Positions 21,735 through 31,547 of a stretch of 64,000 nt of DNA are shown here, piece by piece. Numbering within the stretch: the first letter of the stretch is position 1; every line of letters begins with the position of its first letter. Source of the stretch: an uncultured Flavobacteriaceae bacterium (GTDB lineage: Bacteria > Bacteroidota > Bacteroidia > Flavobacteriales > Flavobacteriaceae); NCBI GenBank assembly GCA_905182575.1, contig CAJJCA010000002.1, positions 35,124-99,123 of the forward strand, in the 5' to 3' direction. The notes beneath the pieces were generated by a model. The model was not told the DNA's origin. It did not search any database and was given only the letters and a program-made list of their open reading frames with translations. The translations under genes and the position numbers were made by a program.

Positions 21735-22778
21735 CTAGACGTCGTCGTAATCTACTTTAAGGTGTGAACTGCTAATGTGAGCTTGACAAGTCAGAATCAA
21801 TCCTTCTTCTATTTCTTCGTCAGTTAAAACCTGATTGTTATCCATTGTGACAGTTCCTTCCTTAATTCTAGCAATACAACTGCTACAAACACCTCCTTGA
21901 CAAGAATAGGGGACGTCAATTTTGTTCTGAAGGGCAACGTCTAAAACACTTTTCCCCTTCGCGTTTTCAAACGTATAGGATTCTTCATCGTAAATAATTT
22001 CTAATGACGCTTTTCCTGAATTGCTTTCGACAGCTGCAACCTCTTTTTTTTCAGAAGCAGTAAATAATTCAAAATGAATTTTTTCTTTTAAAACAGCTTT
22101 TTCGACGAGCGTATCAGAAACAGTATTGATCATTTGTTTAGGACCGCAGAGGTAAAAATGATCGACGGGCTTATCATAGTTGTTTAAAAAGTTTTTCACC
22201 ACCGGGGCTTCGATTCGTCCAAAAAAGCTGTTTTCTTCGTTTGATTGACTGAAAACCCAAGTGACTTTGAATCGTGATTCGCACGTTTTTTCTAGCTCCT
22301 TAAGTTCGTTAAGAAACATGGTGTCTTCAGGAGTTTTGTTTCCATAGACCAAAGAAAATTCATTCTCAGGATGACTTGAAAGCACTGTTTTAATCATTGA
22401 CATGATTGGCGTAATACCACTTCCGGCAGCAAAAGCAACTATTTTTTCTGAAGCGCCATTAGGATCATATAAAAACCGGCCTTGCGGAGAACCGACTAAG
22501 ACGCTATCTTTAATCTGAAGCACGTTATTGGCAAAAGAAGAAAAGACCCCTTCTGGAATTTGTTTGATCCCGACTTGAAGCGCTTCGTTCGGCATGCTAC
22601 AGATTGAATAAGACCGCCTAACTTTTTGGTCGTTAACCACCGCTTCAAGGGTAAGGTATTGGCCTGATTTGAAACTAAATTTTTCTTTTTTATCAGAAGG
22701 AACCTCAAATGATAAGATAACTGAATTTGAGGTATTTTGTTCAATATTTGAAATGACCAATGAAAAGAAGTCTGACAT
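21735..22778 (-). CDS. Ferredoxin--NADP reductase-like protein with C-terminal 2Fe-2S domain
   Basis: Three-domain electron-transfer flavoprotein of 347 aa, PaaE/ring-hydroxylase-reductase type. Residues 1-100 form the FAD domain with RRSYSICSMP; residues 105-230 form the NAD(P) domain with FAAGSGITPIMSMIK and FYLCGPKQMI. Residues 260-347 are a plant-type ferredoxin with CQGGVCSSCIARI plus a distal LTCQAH cysteine (C-x4-C-x2-C-x29-C). The partner oxygenase or desaturase is not in the window. It is preceded by a consensus promoter. Confidence 0.92.
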   Translation of the reverse strand: MSDFFSLVISNIEQNTSNSVILSFEVPSDKKEKFSFKSGQYLTLEAVVNDQKVRRSYSICSMPNEALQVGIKQIPEGVFSSFANNVLQIKDSVLVGSPQGRFLYDPNGASEKIVAFAAGSGITPIMSMIKTVLSSHPENEFSLVYGNKTPEDTMFLNELKELEKTCESRFKVTWVFSQSNEENSFFGRIEAPVVKNFLNNYDKPVDHFYLCGPKQMINTVSDTLVEKAVLKEKIHFELFTASEKKEVAAVESNSGKASLEIIYDEESYTFENAKGKSVLDVALQNKIDVPYSCQGGVCSSCIARIKEGTVTMDNNQVLTDEEIEEGLILTCQAHISSSHLKVDYDDV

Positions 22779-22812
22779 GTGTTTTTAGTTTAAATTTTAA
22801 GCTTATTTATTA

Positions 22813-22842
22813 CAAAGATATTTTAAAAACACTGGATGACAA
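22813..22842 (-). promoter_or_regulatory. Full Bacteroidota promoter for the 2Fe-2S reductase
   Basis: On the minus strand TTG (22840-22842), 19 bp, then TATCTTTG (22813-22820): a complete TTG-N19-TAnnTTTG match about 34 bp upstream of the reductase ATG. One of the two best promoters in the window. Confidence 0.72.
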
Positions 22843-23018
22843 CAATAAAATTTTGGAGATTTAGCACAAATTTTGTTCAAACATTTAAATTTATGGGTGT
22901 TATTTACTACAGTGAGGAATGCCTTGTAAAAACCATTAAAGGATTGAGAATAATATTTTATTCATCAATCACATACTAAAACCCTTGTTTATCAGTTATT
23001 ACAATTAAACTTTCCTAC

Positions 23019-25494
23019 TTGAAAAACAGCTGTAGACTTTTCATTTTATTTATTTTGATCTCGGTGTTGCTATCTGCTTGCGCTACTGAGAAGAATAGAT
23101 TTGTTAATCGGCAGTATCATTTCATTACGACCAAATACAATGTTTTGTTTAATGGTAAAGAAGCCTTTGCCATCGGCACCTCTATTTTAGATCAGGTATA
23201 CGACGACAATTTTTTTGAAATCCTCCCGGTTGAGCCCTATTGCCATTAATGGCGAAAACATTGATAATACAACCATAATTCCAGGTTTTGCAAAGGCTGA
23301 GGAGAAGGCGGTAAAAGCCATTCAAAAACACTCCATGAACATCAAAGGCGTTCAACGCAATGGTAAAATTGATGAAGCCTATCTGCTTTTGGGGAAGGCG
23401 CGATATTATGACCGTAGGTTTTTCCCGGCGCTGGAAGCGTTCAATTATCTACTTGAAAATTATGCAGATCCCAAAACATACGTTGAAGGAAGAATCTGGA
23501 GAGAAAAAACCAACCTTCGTTTAAAAAACGAAGAATTGGCGATAAAGAATTTGAGGAGTTTGGCTTTAAACCTAAATCCTAACGGTAAATTCCACAGTCC
23601 CTCAAATTCAACCATTGCCCAGGCTTTTATAAACACAAAACAATTAGATTCTGCGTTATATTACATCAAACGCGCAGCTGTAACCGCAAAATCGAAGGCA
23701 AAAAAAGGCCGCTTTCTTTTTATTACTGGACAGCTTTTCGAATCACTTCAAAAAACCGATTCCGCTGCATGGGCCTATAGCGAAGTCGTCAACCTTAAAA
23801 GGAAAAGCCCAAGGAAATATTGGATAAATGCTGAAATAAAAAGGCTGCAGATTCGATACCAACGCGACAGTATTTCTCCAATTCCTGAGTTTCTAAAACT
23901 TGACAATAATTACGAAAACAAACCATTTGAGCACTGGATTAAAAGAGCAATGGGTCAATATTATCTTAAACAAAGCCAAGACAGTTTGGGGAGATACTAT
24001 TTAGTTCAATCAAATCGCTCGGAATACATCGACTTTCCAACAGGGAAAGCCAACTATAGAGACTTGGTAGATTATCATTTTAACAATGGAGAATATCCAT
24101 CTGCAGGCGCCTATTTGGACAGTTTGATTGCCTTGTACCCAGAAGGAACCAGCGACAGAAAAAGAACCCAACGGGAGCGGGATAATCTAAACGGGGTTAT
24201 TAAATACGAAAGAATCGTTGCGACCACTGACAGTTTACTTTATTTAACTTCATTAAGTGATTCCGCTCAAATAAAATATTTTGAAGATTTTATTAAACAA
24301 AAAGAATTAAAGGCACTTGCTGCTGTTAAAGAAGAAGAAAAAGGTGCATTTTCATTTCTGTCGAGATCAAAAGCATCCAATCAGTTTTATTTTAACAACC
24401 CGACACTTGTTATTCTGGGGCAACAAAAGTTTCAATCCAGTTGGGGAAACCGCCCGAATGTTGACAATTGGCGAATAGCAGCCGGTTTAAGTAATCTCAG
24501 AAATACCCAAGATCAAACTGTAACAGCTTCTTCAGAAGAAGAGATTTTTGTGCAAACTCCCGAAAGCTATGTTGCTTCCCTTCCGAGTACTGAAAAGGAA
24601 AAAGACAGTATCAAGAGCCTAAACGACAATTCCTATCTTCAATTGGGGATGATTTACAAAGAAAACTTTCAAAATCTGGTTCTAGCTAGAAATCGTTTAG
24701 AACATCTGATTGACCAAAACCCACCTCCAGAGATAATGGCTCCCGCTCTTTACCACCTTTATAAAACTTATGAGGATACCTTTCCAGTATTGGCAAACAT
24801 CTATTTTGACCGGATTGTAAAGGATTATCCCGAAACAGCTTATGGAAAGATGCTAAGCAATCCAGAAGGATTTAAATTATCAGAAATTGATTCTCCAGAG
24901 GGAATCTATGAAAGCATCTTAGAGGACTACCTGTCTGGCGACTTTTCCAGCTTTAAAGAAAAGATTGAGGCATCCTCAATTCTTTTGGGAAGCACCAACT
25001 TTGCTCCAAAACTCGAACTTTTAATGGCCAACATGGAGGGAAGGTTGAAGGGAATTCCGGAATGGGAGGCGGCGCTAAATAAAATTCAAAGCAAATACCC
25101 TGAAACTCCCGAAGCCATTAAGGCGGCGGAAATGATAGCTCAGATCTCAAGACCAGACTTTATTAATAAAAAAAATAAGATTTATAAAAATTACAAATGG
25201 ATTTTTAAATACAACACTAAAGATTCTTTAAGTTTAAATTTAACCAAAACAAACCTTCAAGCCGAATTAGAGCGCAATCCAAAAGCGAACTGGTTTTTTT
25301 CTCAAGACCGATTTGATGAAGACCATGTTTTTTTAGTTTTACATGGAATAAGAGATCGAAGAGACCTGAATGTGTGGAAAGAAAATTTTATTCCGGAAAA
25401 CAAGGAAATCATAACTACAAATAATTTTGTAATTTTGTCTACCCAATATCAGAAACTTTTAAAAGACAAAAATTTGACACCCTATGAAAAATAG
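23019..25494 (+). CDS. porW: Type IX secretion/gliding lipoprotein SprE (PorW), one frameshift
   Basis: TPR-rich periplasmic lipoprotein, about 825 aa when joined, of the SprE/PorW family required for gliding and type IX secretion. It starts at TTG 23019 with a signal and lipobox (SVLLSAC), then CATEKNRFVNRQYHFITTKYNVLFNGKEAF, the family hallmark. TPR-like helices cover residues ~90-330 (AYLLLGKARYYDRRFFPALEAFNYLLENY). The frame breaks near 23235, where EILPVEP must join IAINGENIDNTTIIPGFAKAEEK. The last codons overlap the bactofilin gene by 11 bp. Confidence 0.9.
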
Positions 25495-25867
25495 TGATAT
25501 AAGTGGACAATACAGTAGACTAGAAAACACAACGTCTGTTAAAGGAGATATTATCTCTGAGGGAGATTTCCGTATTGACGGCGTCTTGGAAGGTTCCATA
25601 AAAACCAAAGGCAAAGTTGTTATTGGCAAAGAAGGTTTTGTCAACGGATCTGTTAATTGTTTATGTGCAGATGTAGAAGGAAAAATTCAAGGAAAAATTT
25701 ATGTTTCTGAAGTTCTAAACCTTAGATCGACCAGTGACATCAACGGAGAGGTTGTTATTGGTAAACTTATCGTCGAATCTGGAGCGAAATTTAATGCGTC
25801 TTGTTCGATGAAATCTGATAAAAACCGAGAGGAGGTTAAAGTACTTCAGGTAAATCAAGCGACATGA
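25484..25867 (+). CDS. Bactofilin (polymer-forming cytoskeletal protein)
   Basis: 127-aa bactofilin: short flexible N-terminus, then a right-handed beta-helix of glycine/valine repeats (ISEGDFRIDGVLEGSIKTKGKVVIGKEG, VEGKIQGKIYVSEVLNL, INGEVVIGKLIVESGAKF) and a C-terminal basic tail. Bactofilins polymerise without nucleotide and organise cell-wall or appendage machinery. It is translationally linked: its start lies inside the end of sprE and its stop overlaps the next gene. Confidence 0.92.
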   Translation: MKNSDISGQYSRLENTTSVKGDIISEGDFRIDGVLEGSIKTKGKVVIGKEGFVNGSVNCLCADVEGKIQGKIYVSEVLNLRSTSDINGEVVIGKLIVESGAKFNASCSMKSDKNREEVKVLQVNQAT

Positions 25868-26064
25868 AAAAAAGGCCTAAAAATTGGCTGATTTTTTCTG
25901 GACTTGCATTTCAAATTGCAATCATAATGTACCTCATGATCCAACTGGGAAAGTGGATCGAAGTTAAGATGACATTAACCAACAATGTGCCAACACTAAT
26001 ATGCGCTCTTCTGGGGATGATTATCATTTTGGTTTTAATTCAAAGGCAAAATAAAAACTTGTGA
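25864..26064 (+). CDS. AtpZ/AtpI-family membrane protein
   Basis: 66-aa protein with two membrane helices (NWLIFSGLAFQIAIIMYLMIQLGKWIE and VPTLICALLGMIIILVLIQRQ) of the AtpZ/AtpI type found ahead of ATP synthase operons, where it assists c-ring assembly or ion transport. It overlaps the bactofilin stop and the next GTG start by a few bases. Confidence 0.82.
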   Translation: MKKRPKNWLIFSGLAFQIAIIMYLMIQLGKWIEVKMTLTNNVPTLICALLGMIIILVLIQRQNKNL

Positions 26065-26455
26065 CCCTTTATGATAATATAGATTTTAAGTTTTCTTTAA
26101 TCCTGACTTTGTCAAGCTTCTTTGTGTTTGGGATTCATTTGGGTTTTCTTTTTTTTATTGAATATCCAATTTGGGGACACTACATTATACCATCTTACTT
26201 ATTTAACGTACTCACCGCACTATTTTTTTATTTGTCGCTGGCCTATGTCTCCAGAAAAGATGAAACGCAAATGGGTTGGTTTTTTTTACTGTTTAGTGGG
26301 CTGCATTTTTACTTTTTTTTGCGTTGATTTACCCACTATTTAAAACCGATGGCGTTTTGGAACGTCAAGAATTTATCACGTTTTTTGTCCCGTATGTCTC
26401 TTGTCTTTTTATTGAAATCAGTCAGCTAATAAAGTTTTTAAATTCAAGCAGTTGA
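26061..26455 (+). CDS. Four-helix membrane protein preceding atpB (DUF6168-like), one frameshift
   Basis: About 131 aa with about four hydrophobic segments, GTG start at 26061 overlapping the AtpZ stop (MTLYDNIDFKFSLILTLSSFFVFGIHLGFLFF). The frame breaks near 26320: GLHFYFFLR-stop joins ALIYPLFKTDGVLERQEFITFFVPYVSCLFIEISQLIKFL, stop 26453-26455. I recall a DUF6168 family at this operon position in Flavobacteriia; an accessory role in ATP synthase assembly is a guess. Confidence 0.65.
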
Positions 26456-26518
26456 ACGATTGAAACGAATTTGTCAAAATATGTTCCGAAAGTCCTTTAT
26501 TTTATTTTTTGAATAACT

Positions 26519-26526
26519 TACATTTG
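26519..26526 (+). promoter_or_regulatory. -7 box for the atpBEFHAG operon
   Basis: TACATTTG (TAnnTTTG) lies 38 bp before the atpB ATG, giving a likely ATP-synthase promoter separate from the sprE-bactofilin transcript. No TTG at 17-23 bp upstream. Confidence 0.5.
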
Positions 26527-26564
26527 CACCAAATTTAAACGCTTTTAATGGTTTAATAATCGGT

Positions 26565-27650
26565 ATGCCAAAAAAACTATATTCGAAATTTTTCATTTTT
26601 TTCCTTTTAGGTCTAACTTCTATTAGCGCAAAAGAAACTGTAAAAGAATCAGCAAGCGTGGACAACCTCAAAGCTGAAATCAAAGAATATATTCTCCACC
26701 ATCTTCAAGATAATCACGACTTTAATTTGCTGTCCTATACAAACAAGCTAGGAGAAAAGGTTCATATTGGGGCTCCGCTCCCAGTGATCCTTTGGGACGA
26801 AGGGTTAAAAATATTTTCTTCTTCAAAACTTAATCACGGTAAAAGTGTAGCGCATGTTGGAGAAAACTATTATAAATTAGATCACGGTAAAATTTACAAG
26901 ACCGATGCAGCTGGAACAATAAATTATGATGACTCGCATCACGCCACGAACATTGCACCTTTAGATTTATCAATTACCAAAGGAGTGGTTAGTTTATTAT
27001 TTACAGCACTAATTATGTTTTTTCTTTTTAAAGGATTAGCCGATTCTTACAAAAAAAATGGAATGGTGGCAAAGGGAATCGGTCGCTTTTTCGAACCAAT
27101 TGTAATTTACATCCGCGATGAAATTGCAATTCCTAATATCGGAGAAAAACACCACAGAAGGTTTATGGGATATCTTTTAACCTTATTTTTCTTTGTTTGG
27201 TTTTTAAACCTTTTGGGATTAACACCACTCGGAATCAATGCGACAGGAAATATCGCCGTTACATTCTGTTTGGCACTTATCACATTTGTCATTACCAATG
27301 TATCCGGTAAAAAAGAATATTGGAAACACATCTTTTGGATGCCAGGAGTGCCGTGGCCGATGAAAATAGTTTTGGCTCCTATCGAATTGCTAGGTGTCCT
27401 TATTAAGCCTTTTTCCTTAATGATTCGTTTGTATGCAAACATATCTGCAGGTCACATTGTATTAATGAGCTTAATATCATTAATATTTGTATTTAAAAAC
27501 TGGTTTGGATCAAGTCTTTCATTTATGTTGGCCTTTTCCATCTCAATCATAGAAATCCTAGTCGCAGCTTTACAGGCTTATATTTTCACAGTCTTGTCAG
27601 CATTGTATTTTGGTTTCGCAGTAGAAGAACATGATCACGATGATCATTAA
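26565..27650 (+). CDS. atpB: ATP synthase subunit a
   Basis: F0 subunit a, 361 aa, forming the proton half-channels against the c-ring. There is a signal-like N-terminal segment and a ~130-residue extracytoplasmic extension, usual in Flavobacteriia, then five to six membrane helices. The helix IKPFSLMIRLYANISAGHIVLMSL holds the essential arginine, and LVAALQAYIFTVLSALYFGFA is the last helix. A His/Asp tail (EEHDHDDH) ends the protein. It starts the intact atp cluster. Confidence 0.96.
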   Translation: MPKKLYSKFFIFFLLGLTSISAKETVKESASVDNLKAEIKEYILHHLQDNHDFNLLSYTNKLGEKVHIGAPLPVILWDEGLKIFSSSKLNHGKSVAHVGENYYKLDHGKIYKTDAAGTINYDDSHHATNIAPLDLSITKGVVSLLFTALIMFFLFKGLADSYKKNGMVAKGIGRFFEPIVIYIRDEIAIPNIGEKHHRRFMGYLLTLFFFVWFLNLLGLTPLGINATGNIAVTFCLALITFVITNVSGKKEYWKHIFWMPGVPWPMKIVLAPIELLGVLIKPFSLMIRLYANISAGHIVLMSLISLIFVFKNWFGSSLSFMLAFSISIIEILVAALQAYIFTVLSALYFGFAVEEHDHDDH

Positions 27651-27677
27651 GTAATGAATGTATAATTTAATAAATAA

Positions 27678-27875
<198 letters not shown>

Positions 27876-27940
27876 TAACCAACGATAGCCTGACCTTGGA
27901 ATGGTTTTCAAGGGCAGTATATTGATTAAAAACTTTTCAA

Positions 27941-28438
27941 ATGGAAAAATTAATCAGTGAATTTTCTTTTGGGTTATTTTTTTGGCAATTCTTTATTTTT
28001 ATAGGGTTAATACTCTTATTAAAAAAGTTTGCTTGGAAGCCAATCTTGGATGCGGTTAATGAAAGAGAGACGTCTATTAAAGATGCACTTTCTTCAGCAG
28101 ACGAAGCCAGGAAAGAAATGGCTTTTTTACAAGAAGAAAATAATTTGATTTTACAAGAGGCCAGAGCAGAAAGAGAAGCTTTGTTAAAAGAAGCCCGAAC
28201 ATCCGGTGCGGATTTATTGGCCAAGGCCAAAGAAGATGCCAAATTAGAAGCTGATAAGATCTTGTCACAAGCCCAAGACGCCATTCAAAACGAAAAGCGT
28301 GCTGCGATTAATGAACTTAAAAATCAAGTAGCTCAGATTTCATTAGAAATAGCTGAAAAAGTGATTGAAGGGGAGTTAGAAGACAAAGACAAACAGACCA
28401 GCTTGGTTGAAAAATTATTAAAGGACGCTTCTTTATAA
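27941..28438 (+). CDS. atpF: ATP synthase subunit b
   Basis: 165-aa peripheral-stalk subunit: one N-terminal membrane helix (FGLFFWQFFIFIGLILLLKKFAW) followed by a long charged coiled coil (EARAEREALLKEARTSGADLLAKAKEDAKLEADKI) that reaches delta. Intact, in the atpBEFHAG order. Confidence 0.95.
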   Translation: MEKLISEFSFGLFFWQFFIFIGLILLLKKFAWKPILDAVNERETSIKDALSSADEARKEMAFLQEENNLILQEARAEREALLKEARTSGADLLAKAKEDAKLEADKILSQAQDAIQNEKRAAINELKNQVAQISLEIAEKVIEGELEDKDKQTSLVEKLLKDASL

Positions 28439-28445
28439 ATAGCTT

Positions 28446-28982
28446 ATGAAATCTAGTCGCGCAGCATTGAGATACGCCAAAGCACTTTTAAACTTTGCTT
28501 TGGAAAACAAACAAGAGGAAGTAGTTGCAAAAGAAATGCAAACAGTGCTTTCAATAATCAATGATAGTACTGAACTAGAAGCTGCGCTTGACAATCCTAT
28601 ATTATCAGGATCTAAAAAGAGCACAATAATGGCTGAGGTTTTCAAGAGTAACTCAAAAACAACACAAAGTCTTTTTTTGTTATTGTCAACAAACAAAAGA
28701 GAAGGGATTCTTGGATCAGTAGCCGCTCAGTATTTGGCGCTATACGATAGGCACCAGGGAATTGTCGAGGCAACCGTGATTACGGCAGTTGCATTGACCC
28801 AAGAGGTGGAAAAGAAAGTTTTGGAAAAAGCCTCTCTTTTAACTTCGTTGAAAGTGCAACTTAAGAATATTATCGATCCTACGATTAAAGGTGGTTTTAT
28901 TCTTAGGGTTGGAGATTTACAATACAATGCAAGCGTTTTAGATCGTTTGGAAAGACTAAAAAGAGAATTGATTACATCCTAA
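28446..28982 (+). CDS. atpH: ATP synthase subunit delta
   Basis: 178-aa F1 delta subunit linking the b dimer to alpha/beta. N-terminal helical bundle starts [23 protein letters not shown]; the C-terminal part has [33 protein letters not shown], the conserved family signature. Lies 7 bp after atpF. Confidence 0.95.
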   Translation: MKSSRAALRYAKALLNFALENKQEEVVAKEMQTVLSIINDSTELEAALDNPILSGSKKSTIMAEVFKSNSKTTQSLFLLLSTNKREGILGSVAAQYLALYDRHQGIVEATVITAVALTQEVEKKVLEKASLLTSLKVQLKNIIDPTIKGGFILRVGDLQYNASVLDRLERLKRELITS

Positions 28983-29004
28983 TAAATTTTTAAAATACAA
29001 TAAG

Positions 29005-30582
29005 ATGGCAGAAGTTAAGCCCGCTGAAGTATCAGCAATATTAAAAAATCAATTAGCAGGATTCGAAGCTACAGCATCTTTGGATGAGGTAGGGACGGTA
29101 CTTCAAGTAGGAGATGGGATTGCCCGTGTTTATGGACTTACTCATGCTGAATATGGAGAATTGGTAACCTTCGAAAATGGAGTTGATGGAATGGTACTCA
29201 ACTTGGAAGAGGACAATGTGGGGGTTGTATTATTAGGCCCTTCAAAAGAAATTAAAGAAGGAGATACTGTCAAACGAACCAAACAAATTGCTTCTATTAA
29301 CGTAGGAGAAGGTATTGTTGGTCGTGTGGTAAACACTTTAGGTATTCCAATTGACGGAAAAGGTCCTATCGAAGGAGAAACCTATCAAATGCCATTGGAG
29401 CGTAAAGCGCCAGGGGTAATTTTTAGACAACCCGTAAATGAACCATTACAGACAGGCATAAAATCAATCGATGCAATGATTCCTGTTGGAAGGGGACAAA
29501 GGGAATTGGTTATTGGTGATCGTCAGACTGGTAAAACTACTGTTTGTATTGATACAATTTTAAATCAAAAAGAATTTTATGATGCTGGCGAACCAGTATA
29601 TTGTATTTATGTTGCAATAGGGCAAAAAGCTTCTACTGTAGCAGGAATTGCAAAAACACTCGAAGACAAAGGAGCTTTGGCTTACACGACAATTGTCGCT
29701 GCCAACGCATCCGATCCAGCGCCAATGCAGGTATACGCACCTTTCGCAGGAGCAGCCATTGGGGAATATTTTAGAGACACAGGCCGTCCAGCCTTGATTA
29801 TATATGATGACCTTTCCAAACAAGCTGTAGCTTATCGTGAGGTATCACTTTTATTAAGAAGACCTCCAGGAAGGGAAGCTTACCCTGGAGATGTATTTTA
29901 TTTACACTCTAGATTACTAGAGCGTGCTGCAAAAGTAATTGCGAATGATGAAATCGCCAAAGGGATGAATGACCTTCCCGATTCATTAAAACCCATCGTT
30001 AAAGGTGGAGGATCGCTAACAGCACTTCCTATTATAGAAACACAAGCAGGAGATGTATCTGCCTATATACCTACTAACGTAATTTCGATTACGGATGGAC
30101 AGATTTTCCTTGAGTCTGACCTTTTTAACTCTGGAGTTCGTCCCGCAATTAATGTTGGGATATCTGTATCAAGAGTAGGAGGATCAGCACAAATTAAATC
30201 CATGAAAAAAGTCGCTGGAACATTGAAGTTAGACCAAGCACAGTTCCGTGAATTGGAAGCATTTGCTAAATTTGGATCTGACTTAGATGCTGCAACCTTG
30301 AATGTGATTGAAAAAGGAAGACGAAATGTTGAGATTCTAAAACAAGCTCAAAATGATCCTTTTACTGTAGAAGATCAAGTAGCGATCATCTATGCAGGAT
30401 TGAAAAACTTATTGAGAAAAGTTCCTGTTAATAAGGTAAAAGAATTTGAAAGAGATTTTTTGGAAGCGCTCAAAAAGAATCACCCTAAAACATTGACCTC
30501 TTTAAAGGCAGGGAAATTAACAGATGACGTTTTGGACGCTTTGAATTCAACAGCAGCCGAAACCTCAAAATTATTTGAATAG
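29005..30582 (+). CDS. atpA: ATP synthase subunit alpha
   Basis: 525-aa F1 alpha subunit, complete. Residues 170-180 carry the P-loop [56 protein letters not shown] is the alpha-type Walker B and signature; the arginine finger lies in [14 protein letters not shown]. Beta and epsilon are not in this cluster, as in other Flavobacteriia where atpDC is elsewhere. Confidence 0.98.
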   Translation: MAEVKPAEVSAILKNQLAGFEATASLDEVGTVLQVGDGIARVYGLTHAEYGELVTFENGVDGMVLNLEEDNVGVVLLGPSKEIKEGDTVKRTKQIASINVGEGIVGRVVNTLGIPIDGKGPIEGETYQMPLERKAPGVIFRQPVNEPLQTGIKSIDAMIPVGRGQRELVIGDRQTGKTTVCIDTILNQKEFYDAGEPVYCIYVAIGQKASTVAGIAKTLEDKGALAYTTIVAANASDPAPMQVYAPFAGAAIGEYFRDTGRPALIIYDDLSKQAVAYREVSLLLRRPPGREAYPGDVFYLHSRLLERAAKVIANDEIAKGMNDLPDSLKPIVKGGGSLTALPIIETQAGDVSAYIPTNVISITDGQIFLESDLFNSGVRPAINVGISVSRVGGSAQIKSMKKVAGTLKLDQAQFRELEAFAKFGSDLDAATLNVIEKGRRNVEILKQAQNDPFTVEDQVAIIYAGLKNLLRKVPVNKVKEFERDFLEALKKNHPKTLTSLKAGKLTDDVLDALNSTAAETSKLFE

Positions 30583-30585
30583 CCC

Positions 30586-31449
30586 ATGGCAAACCTGAAA
30601 GAAATACGAAATCGTATTGCTTCGGTCTCATCGACCATGCAGATAACTAGTGCCATGAAAATGGTATCCGCTGCAAAGCTAAAAAAAGCTCAGGATGCAA
30701 TTACGGCGATGCGACCTTATTCGGACAAACTCACGGAGTTGATCCAGAACTTAAGCGGATCTATCGATACTGATCAGCCCAACCCTTACACTGTAGTCCG
30801 TCAGGAAGAGAAAATTCTATTGGTCGCCATTACTTCCAATCGTGGACTTTGTGGCGCCTTTAACACCAATGTTATTAAAGAGACATTGCGTTTGTCAAAA
30901 GAGGAATTTGAGGGTAAAACGGTCGAATTGGTCACTATCGGAAAAAAAGGAAGCGATATTCTTTCAAAATCATTGCCGTTTAAAAGCAGTCATGATGATG
31001 TGTTTGATGACTTAACCTTTGATAACACGGCAAAGGTTGCGGAAAGCATTATGGAGGCATTTGCCAGTGCAGAATATGATAAGGTTGTATTGATATACAA
31101 TCGTTTTAAAAATGCGGCAACTCAGCTAATTACTGTCGAGCCATTTCTTCCTATAGTTTCCGAATCATCTGAGGAAGAAACGAGCAATGGGGATTATATC
31201 TTCGAGCCATCACAGGCAGAAATCATTAATGAGTTATTACCCAAATCATTAAAAATCCAATTGTTTAAAGCAATTCGTGATTCTTTGGCCAGCGAGCATG
31301 GTGCAAGAATGACTGCAATGCATAAAGCAACAGATAATGCAACAGAGCTGAGAGATCAACTTAAATTGACTTATAACAAAGCACGTCAAGCAGCCATTAC
31401 CAATGAAATACTCGAAATTGTTGGCGGGGCGGAAGCCTTAAAAGGATAG
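30586..31449 (+). CDS. atpG: ATP synthase subunit gamma
   Basis: 287-aa central-stalk subunit. N-terminal coiled coil MANLKEIRNRIASVSSTMQITSAMKMVSAAKLKKAQ, Rossmann-like middle (ITSNRGLCGAFNTN) and C-terminal helix HGARMTAMHKATDNATELRDQLKLTYNKARQAAITNEILEIVGGAEAL. It starts 3 bp after atpA and is followed by a strong terminator. Confidence 0.97.
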   Translation: MANLKEIRNRIASVSSTMQITSAMKMVSAAKLKKAQDAITAMRPYSDKLTELIQNLSGSIDTDQPNPYTVVRQEEKILLVAITSNRGLCGAFNTNVIKETLRLSKEEFEGKTVELVTIGKKGSDILSKSLPFKSSHDDVFDDLTFDNTAKVAESIMEAFASAEYDKVVLIYNRFKNAATQLITVEPFLPIVSESSEEETSNGDYIFEPSQAEIINELLPKSLKIQLFKAIRDSLASEHGARMTAMHKATDNATELRDQLKLTYNKARQAAITNEILEIVGGAEALKG

Positions 31450-31462
31450 ATTTTAAATCACT

Positions 31463-31492
31463 AAACCTCCTTATTTAAGGAGGTTTTTTTAC
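31463..31492 (+). terminator. Rho-independent terminator of the atp operon
   Basis: Perfect 10-bp stem AAACCTCCTT/AAGGAGGTTT with a 4-nt loop, followed by a run of T, 14 bp after the atpG stop. The clearest terminator in the window. Confidence 0.93.
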
Positions 31493-31518
31493 TATATGTT
31501 TTCCTCACCAATTTTGAT

Positions 31519-31526
31519 TAATTTTG
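31519..31526 (+). promoter_or_regulatory. -7 box for the patatin gene
   Basis: TAATTTTG matches TAnnTTTG and ends 21 bp before the ATG at 31548, directly after the atp terminator. No TTG -33 at normal spacing. Confidence 0.42.
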
Positions 31527-31547
31527 GATGACTCGAATTAATCCTAC